Shown here: positions 50,924 to 58,222 of the stretch, piece after piece
Numbering within the stretch: the stretch's first letter is position 1
Layout: every line of letters begins with the position of its first letter
From: Bacteroidota bacterium
GTDB lineage: Bacteria; Bacteroidota; Bacteroidia; Chitinophagales; Chitinophagaceae
Length of the DNA: 64,000 bases
NCBI GenBank assembly: GCA_023428755.1
Contig: JAEYWX010000029.1
Span: 124,001-188,000, forward strand
Direction of reading: 5' to 3'
Made by a program: the position numbers and the translations under genes
Notes under the pieces: model-generated
The model's input: the letters and a program-made list of their open reading frames with translations, nothing else
Databases searched by the model: none
What the model was told of the DNA's origin: nothing

Positions 50924-50994
50924 TCATAATCAATAGAAGATTTACAATTGTTAACAGAACACACCTTGACCCGCTTTACAGCGGGTCTTTTTTT
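50924..50994 (+). ncRNA. Candidate small RNA, about 70 nt
   Basis: From the start predicted by operator O7 and its -7 box (about 50924) to the end of a strong terminator (50994) there is no gene except a five-codon frame (50919-50936). The region could therefore encode a short regulatory RNA. The alternative is that the terminator merely ends the S41 gene transcript and O7 is a remnant. Confidence 0.35.
50968..50994 (+). terminator. Strong intrinsic terminator
   Basis: GACCCGC (50968-50974) and GCGGGTC (50981-50987) with a TTTACA loop, followed by seven T residues (50988-50994). It ends both the S41 transcript and any transcript from operator O7. Confidence 0.9.
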
Positions 50995-50997
50995 ATT

Positions 50998-51044
50998 TCA
51001 CATATTTATGCGGTTGTGCTGCAACGTTCGTGATATGATCTTTG
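50998..51044 (+). promoter_or_regulatory. Operator O8 and promoter of a lipoprotein gene
   Basis: TCACATA-TT-TATGCGG at 50998-51013 and GATCTTTG at 51037-51044 (seven of eight -7 positions); distance 31.5 nt. It begins four bases after the preceding terminator. Confidence 0.65.
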
Positions 51045-51077
51045 TCAAGTCATCAATCATTAAACCTTATCATTATT

Positions 51078-51863
51078 ATGAAATTGAAATTCAAATCAGC
51101 AGCGCTGCTGCTCGGACTTATTGTGAGCACCACCTTTCTTTTCAGCTCATGTAAAAAATCTTCAGAAGAATCAGTACAAAGTACACGCATCAAAGCAGTC
51201 GTGTCGCCCGACAATGAAGTAATATTCACCTACAATCCCAACGGCAGTATTAAAACAGCCGCCGTAAAAAACAGTTTTGCAACATCGGGCGATCGCATCA
51301 CTTACGAGATCACCTACAATGCTGCAGGTAAAATCAGCGAAATCACTTCTGACGAAGATGTACGGATTGTACCCATCTATACAAACGGTGTTTTAGCAGA
51401 AGCTTCATTTGAAACGATGGCAGGTATCGAACTTTTTGTTACCACCTATTCGTACGAAAATGGATTATTGAAATCAGCAGAGATCGAAACATCAGCCGGC
51501 TTACCATGGACGAAATTTATGTTTCAGTACAATGCCGCCGGTAATGTTACAAAAACTGAAACCTTTCTTGCAAATCCATTGCAGGGAAATCAATTGGAGT
51601 TTGCCGGGTCAATTACGTATACGTATGATGATAAGCTGAATCCATTGCATGCTGCAAAAGAGTTTCTGCATTTGCTGTGGATCCCGTCTTCGCCTAATAA
51701 TGCACTCACTGAAATTCACAAAGATGAAAACAATGAACTGGAAGAAACAGTCAACTACACTTATCAGTATCATAAAAATAATACACCAAAATCAGCTGTT
51801 ATGCAATCGACAGTTGTGGGTGAGAATCCGGTAAATTCAAATTTAACGTTCACTTATTTCTAA
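51078..51863 (+). CDS. Lipoprotein with YD-like repeats, paralogue of 46606
   Basis: A 261-residue lipoprotein with signal MKLKFKSAALLLGLIVST and lipobox FSSC (Cys25), then repeated short strand pairs (VIFTYNPNGSIKTAAVKN, YEITYNAAGKISEITSD, TYSYENGLLKSAEIETS, FQYNAAGNVTKTETF, ITYTYDDKLNPLHAAK), like the protein at 46606. The start at 51078 is preferred over 51042 because it opens the signal. The upstream phrase CATTAAACCTTATCATT is shared with 46606. Function unknown; a surface or periplasmic role is likely. Confidence 0.75.
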   Translation: MKLKFKSAALLLGLIVSTTFLFSSCKKSSEESVQSTRIKAVVSPDNEVIFTYNPNGSIKTAAVKNSFATSGDRITYEITYNAAGKISEITSDEDVRIVPIYTNGVLAEASFETMAGIELFVTTYSYENGLLKSAEIETSAGLPWTKFMFQYNAAGNVTKTETFLANPLQGNQLEFAGSITYTYDDKLNPLHAAKEFLHLLWIPSSPNNALTEIHKDENNELEETVNYTYQYHKNNTPKSAVMQSTVVGENPVNSNLTFTYF

Positions 51864-51942
51864 ATAGAAATACAAACTGTTTTTCTGCAAAAACAGTCCC
51901 GAATTAGTTTAGGTTTTTTATCATACATGCAGTTGGTTTCCG

Positions 51943-51968
51943 CCCGGGTATTCTTACCCGGGTTTTTT
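51943..51968 (+). terminator. Terminator of the 51078 lipoprotein gene
   Basis: CCCGGGTA (51943-51950) and TACCCGGG (51955-51962) pair around TTCT, followed by six T residues. It overlaps the stop codon of the convergent gene. Confidence 0.9.
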
Positions 51969-54900
51969 ATTGCTGAAAGTTGACGGATGTAACGGTTGCG
52001 TTTTGTAAAATATATCTTGCGGATTGTGATGCGAATGAACTTCCATAATAAAATTCTGCTTTTCGTTTCTTGCCGTTTTGTAACGTAAGCATTGCATGAT
52101 ATGTATTGGCAGGGACAGCTACAGATGTTACTGTTTGTTTCAATTGAAAGAATTGTAACGGAGCACCATTCTGAACAGCCAAAATACCAACAGAACCGGC
52201 AAACGGAAATTGAACCATTGCTTTTGCATTTCCCGGCACATAGATGCCGCTTTGCAAAATCGATTGCTCATTAAAATTACCGGCACCATCACCCAATAGC
52301 AGTAATCCATTGGACGCATCAATGCGGCCAACAGAAGGATGCATGCTGTATTCATTGCCGCTTAGTAAAATGTCGGGATTGCCATCTGCATTGTAATCAT
52401 CAACTGCAATTCCATATACCGTGCTCCATTGTGCTGCTGCGGGAAGTGGATGCAGCACAAATTCAAAATTACCTTTGTTCTCGATCCATACGGAACGAAA
52501 TTCTGTTGCAGCTGATTTGATTTCGCCTTCACGATTGAACGGCTTCAACAGTTGATCGATGTCCGTTTTTGCATACGCTGCAAACTGCGGGAATTGTTTT
52601 TTAATAGATGGAATTTCTTCCGCCAGCTGATCACGATAGGCAACCGGAAATGCCTGCATGGTTGCTTGGAGCGTAGCCGGTTTCCAGGTGCTGAGAAGTA
52701 AATCCCAACGTTGATTACCATCATAATCATTGGCGAACACCTGCACCGGTTGTTCATTGGTTCCTTTGTAATAACCGTTGGTTCCAAAGTTGCCTACGAT
52801 GTAATCCATATCCCCATCGTTATCAAGATCCGCTGATGCAATACTGTTCCACCAACCTGTAGCGGCATCTGTTGCAGTAGCTTGTTGTATAAATTTTCCG
52901 TTCTCATTTTTGAAAACATGAATGCCCATCCACTTGCCTGTTACCAGAAGATCTGCATTGCCATCATTATCGATGTCGCTGAAGATAGCATCACTTACAA
53001 GACCGATCGTTGCCAAGGCCGGTATCACTTCATTCGTAACTACCGAAAATTTGATCATGCTATTTTTTGTATCGTTGCGTAACAATGTGCTTGCTTCCGC
53101 TTTCGGATATTCACCGGGAACAGTTGAACCGCAAACCAACAGATCGATATCGCCATCTTTGTCATAATCGGCTGCTTTTACGGCAGCTTTGTTATGATAC
53201 AATGCCGGAAGAGCATTGCTGTCGAGACTGAAATTTCCCTTACCATCATTTATATAAAAACGATCATTGTAATTTTTGTCGCCTTTTGGTAATTGTGCGC
53301 CACCACTTGCGATGTACAGATCAACATCGCCATCATTGTCTGCATCAAATAAACAAAGGGCGGCATCATCTGTAAGCTGATTGAAATTTGACAGAAAAAT
53401 TTTTGCAGTAAATGTTTGATTGGGTTGTTGTACATACAACATCGCTGTTTGCGGTGCTGTTCCCCCTGTAATAATATCGATCAAACCATCTCCGTTTACA
53501 TCGCCACTTGCCAGTGCCGGTCCGTACTGCGAAAATTTATGCGGCAGTTGACGTTGCTGGTTAAAATCAACAAAGTCATCTTCTTTTTGCTGAGTGTTTA
53601 GTCCAACAGCACGGCTGCGGTTGGTAAATAAATGGCCGATAGCAATTGTTGGTTGCTGCTCTGTATTTGCAGTTGCGGCAATTGATTGACTAATGATCAT
53701 TGTTTGATTGGCAAGTACATCTTTCAACACTTCTTTTTTTCCATCGGGCCAATACACAACAATAGAATCAATTTTATCAATGCTGTCTAAACCAAAGTGC
53801 ATTACATTTTCAACACTGCTCATATAGCCACGGTAGGGTGTGTGTTCAGCTATTTGCTTTCCGCCTTTGTAATACAGTTGTGCAATCGTTCCAATGCCGT
53901 TGATATTGGCAGTATCGCCACGGAAACGGATGCGCAGAAAATTCTTTTTTTCTTTCGATTCATTCAATGTGTTTTCCAACAGCGTTGCTTCCATATTGCT
54001 GTTGTTGATCACTACATCCAGATCGCCATCGCCATCAAAATCAGCATAGGCAATCCCTGCCGAAAAAGTTGGAATGTTCCAGCCCCAATCACTTGTTTTA
54101 TTCGTAAACGTAAGGTTGCGGTTATTCTGAAAAATATAGTTGCTGATTTTTACCGGAGGTAATTTTTGCAACAGCTCATTCAAACCCGTTTGTTGGTTTT
54201 GTTCACGGTACGCAATAAAGTCGAGATCAGTAATATCTTTTGGTAAACCATTTGTTGTCATCAGATCTTTATAACCATCATTGTCAGCATCAATTAATAG
54301 CGCAGCCCAACTCCAATCGGTATAAGGAATGCCACAGGAATAGGCCAACTCACTAAATACAGGTGCACCAATGGAATCGTTTTCCAGCACACGTGGCCCC
54401 TGGTTTACCTGTAACGTATTGCGTACTGTTTGGTAAGGAATATTGAGTTTTGCTGCTAACGCATAACCTTCATAGTTAACCGGGTTCATCATCATTTTTT
54501 GCCTGTAATTATCTTCGGGCATCATATCCATTTCAACCAGATCAACCAATCCATCATTATTGATATCTCCGGCATCATTTCCCATTGCATTTAAACTGCC
54601 GTGTTTGAAATATTCGTTGTTCCGGTTCGTGAATGTTCCGTTTTTATTGTTGATGTATAAAATATTTCCACTGAGATAATCATTGCTGATATAAATATCT
54701 TTCCAGCCATCCCGGTTAATATCGAGGATATTGATGCCGAGGCCATTTCCTTCCCATATTATGCCGGCTTCTTTTGTTACATCTGTAAACACGGGGTGCT
54801 GAAGACTATCACTCCAATCGTTACGGTACAATTTATCATTTGTAAAACCTGTACCATCGTTTTTTATTTTCCTGAACGTGCTGGGATATTCATTGTTTAA

Positions 54901-55485
54901 ATCATTTACAACAAGATAAACATCAAGATCGCCATCGTTATCATAATCAAAAAAGGTAGCCATGTGTGTACTTACTGTATCCACCAATCCATAGGAAGCT
55001 GCACTTTCCCGAAAGCGGGGTGTATTGATTGCCTGATCAACACCTGTATTGATGTACAGCAAATCTTTTTTTAATTCTTTACTTTGCCATGCAGCAGCAC
55101 ACACATAAATATCAAGCAGCCCATCATTATTAATGTCAACGATTGTTGCACCACGGCTCCATTTACCTGCACCATTTACACCTGCAATATCCGTTACATC
55201 TTCAAACTTCATGTTTCCACGATTGATGTATAGCCGGTTGGGTGTAAGAGAAGCAGTAAAATAAATATCGGATAATCCGTCATTATTAAAATCGCCGATT
55301 CCAACACCGCCACCATTGTAGAGATATTGGTAGTTGATCATATTAAGCTGTTCATTCTCTTTGATCTCGTTGCTGAACGTTAATCCGCTGACAGTACTTT
55401 TTATTTCCCGGAACAGCGGGGTTTCTTTTTTTGCACAGGAAACGATCAGCAGCAAAAATGTAAGGAGGGAAAGCAGTTGTTTCAT
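51967..55485 (-). CDS. FG-GAP/VCBS and ASPIC/UnbV lipoprotein
   Basis: An 1172-residue outer-envelope lipoprotein (signal KQLLSLLTFLLLIVSC, lipobox IVSC with Cys17). It contains many FG-GAP/VCBS calcium-binding blades with D-x-N-x-D-G-x-x-D loops (GIGDFNNDGLSDIYF, DINNDGLLDIYV, DYDNDGDLDVYL, DADNDGYKDLM, DFDGDGDLDVVI, DKDGDIDLLV and others), and a central ASPIC/UnbV domain (about 510-600) ending VYWPDGKKEVLKDV. Such CRTAC1-like proteins of around 1100 residues are common in Bacteroidota and are usually cell-surface proteins of unknown binding target. It stands alone on the minus strand. Confidence 0.9.
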   Translation of the reverse strand: MKQLLSLLTFLLLIVSCAKKETPLFREIKSTVSGLTFSNEIKENEQLNMINYQYLYNGGGVGIGDFNNDGLSDIYFTASLTPNRLYINRGNMKFEDVTDIAGVNGAGKWSRGATIVDINNDGLLDIYVCAAAWQSKELKKDLLYINTGVDQAINTPRFRESAASYGLVDTVSTHMATFFDYDNDGDLDVYLVVNDLNNEYPSTFRKIKNDGTGFTNDKLYRNDWSDSLQHPVFTDVTKEAGIIWEGNGLGINILDINRDGWKDIYISNDYLSGNILYINNKNGTFTNRNNEYFKHGSLNAMGNDAGDINNDGLVDLVEMDMMPEDNYRQKMMMNPVNYEGYALAAKLNIPYQTVRNTLQVNQGPRVLENDSIGAPVFSELAYSCGIPYTDWSWAALLIDADNDGYKDLMTTNGLPKDITDLDFIAYREQNQQTGLNELLQKLPPVKISNYIFQNNRNLTFTNKTSDWGWNIPTFSAGIAYADFDGDGDLDVVINNSNMEATLLENTLNESKEKKNFLRIRFRGDTANINGIGTIAQLYYKGGKQIAEHTPYRGYMSSVENVMHFGLDSIDKIDSIVVYWPDGKKEVLKDVLANQTMIISQSIAATANTEQQPTIAIGHLFTNRSRAVGLNTQQKEDDFVDFNQQRQLPHKFSQYGPALASGDVNGDGLIDIITGGTAPQTAMLYVQQPNQTFTAKIFLSNFNQLTDDAALCLFDADNDGDVDLYIASGGAQLPKGDKNYNDRFYINDGKGNFSLDSNALPALYHNKAAVKAADYDKDGDIDLLVCGSTVPGEYPKAEASTLLRNDTKNSMIKFSVVTNEVIPALATIGLVSDAIFSDIDNDGNADLLVTGKWMGIHVFKNENGKFIQQATATDAATGWWNSIASADLDNDGDMDYIVGNFGTNGYYKGTNEQPVQVFANDYDGNQRWDLLLSTWKPATLQATMQAFPVAYRDQLAEEIPSIKKQFPQFAAYAKTDIDQLLKPFNREGEIKSAATEFRSVWIENKGNFEFVLHPLPAAAQWSTVYGIAVDDYNADGNPDILLSGNEYSMHPSVGRIDASNGLLLLGDGAGNFNEQSILQSGIYVPGNAKAMVQFPFAGSVGILAVQNGAPLQFFQLKQTVTSVAVPANTYHAMLTLQNGKKRKAEFYYGSSFASQSARYILQNATVTSVNFQQ

Positions 55486-55559
55486 CTCATTTGTTTGGTA
55501 ACCGAAAATAAGATAAAATTATGCTCAGCGATGTTCCTGTAGAAAGTGGTAAAGGAATA

Positions 55560-56792
55560 TCAGGTTTTGCTTTGCGGAAGTTGTTTGGATGCTTGCGAAC
55601 TGTAAACCACCAGTAATCCTGCGAACATCAGTATGGCGGCTCCCAGCAGCAGTTGATTTCCGTACGGAAAATGACTATAGGATATGGCTGCCATTCCCTG
55701 TCCCATCAGCAGCACTTCATTCAAGACCATAGCAAACACAAACAGCCAAAGCCCAAAGGCAGCCGATTTTTGTTGCAGTGAAAGTAGCTGTTGCTGCAAC
55801 AGATAGCCAAGAATAAACAGGCTTACAAAACCCAGTAATACAAGATGCAGAAAACCAATAATGATGGGACGAATGCCAAATGCAAATTTGTTTAATTCGG
55901 GGATGGCCGAAAATGCCTGCAGGATAATTTTTAGTGTAAAGGCCGATGCAGAAAACAGCCAGATCCATTTCACAAACCGATGCAGGGTAGTGGAAAGCTG
56001 TTTTTTTAATTGCAGAAACAGACGAATAAAAATTGCCAGTGCTATCAGTTGAATCAATGCTGCCATTGTTCCAACAGCAAACATCCACTGCGGCAGCCGC
56101 ATCCACATCAGGGATAAAAACCAGGCAGGGATGAGTGATACAATGAGGCCGATGAAAAAATGATGACTGCTACGTACCAACGAAGTGTTCATCCATTGTT
56201 TTACCTGGTTGAAGAAGAGTGCAAAAATGGTAAACAGGAACCAACCGTTGTATTGAAAGTGCAGATAAAAATAGACTGAGCCAAAATACCAGTTTTGCTG
56301 TACCGTTTTGGTCGCCATTAAATACGCCAGCGTAAACGTGCCGGCTGCTGATATCACATTGCTGAGTAGTGCAGCATAGAGCCATTTTTTTTCAATGCTT
56401 AAACCAGTATGCTGTTTGATAATTTTCCAGGCAATTACAACAAACCAAAACGAAACAAGAATCGACAAAGTTGAAAATGCAATGGAAACAGGCGCATAAC
56501 CCATAAAGGGAAAACTGAGTAACATGCCATAGCTGCTTACCTGTTGCATTTGCAACACCTGGTTGAATTGCTGTTGTTGCTGTGGCGTTGGTTGCAGTAT
56601 TGAAATAATACATACAAATAAAGCCAGCGTTACCCAGCCTGCAAATGCAAAATGTGAATGTGCATGCAGGAGATTTTTTTGATCGACCAGCGGAAGTGGA
56701 TAAAGAATTTTATAACGAAGCAAAACGCCCACAAGGGCAAGGAGTACAAAATTAAACAGCGCCCATCTCGACCATTTTTGCGTAAAGCTCAT
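55560..56792 (-). CDS. Polytopic membrane protein with haem-copper-like histidine motifs
   Basis: A 410-residue inner-membrane protein with about twelve hydrophobic helices. Histidines cluster in helix contexts that recall haem-copper oxidase/NO-reductase or NnrS-type subunits: LLHAHSHFAFAGWVTLALF near residue 45, YFYLHFQYNGWFLFTIF near 175 and GFLHLVLLGFVSLFI near 325. No full CuB/haem ligand set can be assigned, so it is not called an oxidase. It is divergent from the nos operon, next to a Crp/Fnr gene on the same strand, and has a Crp/Fnr-type palindrome and -7 box upstream, suggesting a role in respiration or NO handling. Confidence 0.6.
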   Translation of the reverse strand: MSFTQKWSRWALFNFVLLALVGVLLRYKILYPLPLVDQKNLLHAHSHFAFAGWVTLALFVCIISILQPTPQQQQQFNQVLQMQQVSSYGMLLSFPFMGYAPVSIAFSTLSILVSFWFVVIAWKIIKQHTGLSIEKKWLYAALLSNVISAAGTFTLAYLMATKTVQQNWYFGSVYFYLHFQYNGWFLFTIFALFFNQVKQWMNTSLVRSSHHFFIGLIVSLIPAWFLSLMWMRLPQWMFAVGTMAALIQLIALAIFIRLFLQLKKQLSTTLHRFVKWIWLFSASAFTLKIILQAFSAIPELNKFAFGIRPIIIGFLHLVLLGFVSLFILGYLLQQQLLSLQQKSAAFGLWLFVFAMVLNEVLLMGQGMAAISYSHFPYGNQLLLGAAILMFAGLLVVYSSQASKQLPQSKT

Positions 56793-56808
56793 GCGGAAAA
56801 AAGTTTAT

Positions 56809-56854
56809 CAAAGGAAGAAAGATTCTGAAAACGGGTTTATGATTCTAATCACAT
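56809..56854 (-). promoter_or_regulatory. Crp/Fnr-type operator and promoter of the 55560-56792 gene
   Basis: TTATGA-TTCTAA-TCACAT at 56837-56854 (also readable as TGAT-N4-ATCA). On the minus strand TTCCTTTG (complement of 56809-56816) fits the -7 box in seven of eight positions, 29.5 nt from the palindrome centre. Confidence 0.55.
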
Positions 56855-57534
56855 CAGCAGTACACTTTACCTCTTTCAATTTTCAGTTTGCCTTTTTTCT
56901 GCAGTTCACGAATGGAGCGGATCACAGTTTCTACACGTAAGCCGGTCATGTCAGCAATTTGCTGCCGGGTAAGATCGATCTTTAAAAAGCCATCTTCCAG
57001 CGAGGCCCTGCTTTTTTTATATTCCTGCAACAAGGTGCTTACACGATGCAACGGACCGTACGATGAAATTTCTTTGGAGATAAGGGATTTAAAACGAAGC
57101 CGCTTGGCCAGGAGTTTGGTAAAACAGTAATGTACCTCAAAATTTTCTTTCAGCAGCTGCAGAAAATTTTCTTTGCGCAGGCGAATCACCACCGATGCTT
57201 CATCCGCTTCTGCACTGGCGGGATAACGGCCGGCATCAAACAACGGCGGTTCGCCAAAACTTTCACCTGCTTCAAAAAAACCTTGTATAAATTCTTTTCC
57301 ATCTTCGTTGCAGTTGCACATTTTAATACGGCCACTTACCACCTGATAATAAAAATGAGCCACATCATCTTCGCAAAAAAGTACTTGACCTTTTTCAAGC
57401 TCATGAAAGGTAGCTCCCCAGGCGAGGAGAAGATCTACATCAATAATACAGGTATCCGTTGTTTGCATGATGCCGCAAAATACGCAAGGTGGCACTGGTG
57501 GTTCTTGATAAGGAACAATGCAAGGGCTGACCAT
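56854..57534 (-). CDS. Crp/Fnr-family regulator with Cys-rich N-terminus
   Basis: A 226-residue regulator beside the nos genes. The sensor beta-roll covers about 35-125 (FHELEKGQVLFCEDDVAHFY, YQVVSGRIKMCNCNEDGKEF, GESFGEPPLFDAGRYPASAE), followed by the dimer helix and the winged HTH at about 180-215 (DLTRQQIADMTGLRVETVIR). With this start the N-terminus carries Cys5, Cys17, Cys20 and Cys29, and the roll holds CNC; this could support an Fe-S or redox sensor as in FNR, but spacing differs. If translation starts at Met23 most of these are lost. Likely target: the palindromes before nos and 56792. Confidence 0.88.
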   Translation of the reverse strand: MVSPCIVPYQEPPVPPCVFCGIMQTTDTCIIDVDLLLAWGATFHELEKGQVLFCEDDVAHFYYQVVSGRIKMCNCNEDGKEFIQGFFEAGESFGEPPLFDAGRYPASAEADEASVVIRLRKENFLQLLKENFEVHYCFTKLLAKRLRFKSLISKEISSYGPLHRVSTLLQEYKKSRASLEDGFLKIDLTRQQIADMTGLRVETVIRSIRELQKKGKLKIERGKVYC

Positions 57535-57615
57535 GGTCAGTTATTTTGGCTGGTGGAATCGGCTTTTTTGCATCTCAATTATGAAAGCCGTGAAACATAC
57601 TAACAGAAAATCCTT

Positions 57616-57661
57616 TTATGACTTGAATCATAAAGTCTTTTTTATTCTCATTGTAATCTTG
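57616..57661 (+). promoter_or_regulatory. Crp/Fnr-type operator and nos promoter
   Basis: TTATGA-CTTGAA-TCATAA at 57616-57633, a perfect palindrome with a six-base spacer, and TAATCTTG at 57654-57661 (seven of eight -7 positions), 29.5 nt from the centre. This is the position expected for a class II activator. The cytochrome gene starts 31 bases later. Confidence 0.7.
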
Positions 57662-57692
57662 TGTTGTCTATTAAAAAACTAAATCAAACAGT

Positions 57693-58166
57693 ATGAAAAA
57701 AGTTCTTATTCTGTTCAGTTTCATTGGTTTTATCTACGCATGTGGTAACCAATCATCAACCGAGAGTACTGGTAGCGATGCAGCTACTACAACAAAAACC
57801 GATAATGGGAATCCCTCGTACGACCCTGAGCGTGGTGCGGGTAAGTTTACCAATGTAGAAGTAAAGCCTGAGCTTGATAAAGCAATGGCCGAAGCCGGTT
57901 TAAAAGTATATGATGTGAAATGCGGCAGTTGTCATAAACTAACAGATGAGAAATTAGTTGGTCCCGGTTGGAAAGGTGTTACCACCCGCCATAAGCCTGA
58001 GTGGATCATGAACTTTGTTACCAACGTTGATGAAATGCTGGACAAAGATCCTAAAGCAATGGCTCAGTTAGAGCTTTGTCTTGTACGCATGCCCAATCAG
58101 AATTTAAGTGATGATGAAGCACGCAATGTATATGAATTTATGCGCCAGAACGATGGTGTAAAATAA
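57693..58166 (+). CDS. Lipoprotein c-type cytochrome of the nos cluster
   Basis: A 157-residue monohaem cytochrome c anchored as a lipoprotein (lipobox IYAC, Cys17). After a Thr/Ser-rich linker the haem motif is KCGSCHKL with the distal Met in CLVRMPNQNLSDDEA. It is the first gene of the nos unit, 56 bases before nosZ, and probably delivers electrons to NosZ, as proposed for cytochromes in clade II nos clusters. Confidence 0.9.
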   Translation: MKKVLILFSFIGFIYACGNQSSTESTGSDAATTTKTDNGNPSYDPERGAGKFTNVEVKPELDKAMAEAGLKVYDVKCGSCHKLTDEKLVGPGWKGVTTRHKPEWIMNFVTNVDEMLDKDPKAMAQLELCLVRMPNQNLSDDEARNVYEFMRQNDGVK

Positions 58167-58222
58167 CAGTTCGCAATCCTGCGAAAACTTACAATTAAAA
58201 TTTAACCCTTAATACAACATAT

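Noticed and set aside
50948..51154. Open frame of 68 codons across the terminator before 51078
   Set aside because: It starts with TTG, spans a strong terminator and operator O8, and overlaps the lipoprotein signal sequence in another frame.
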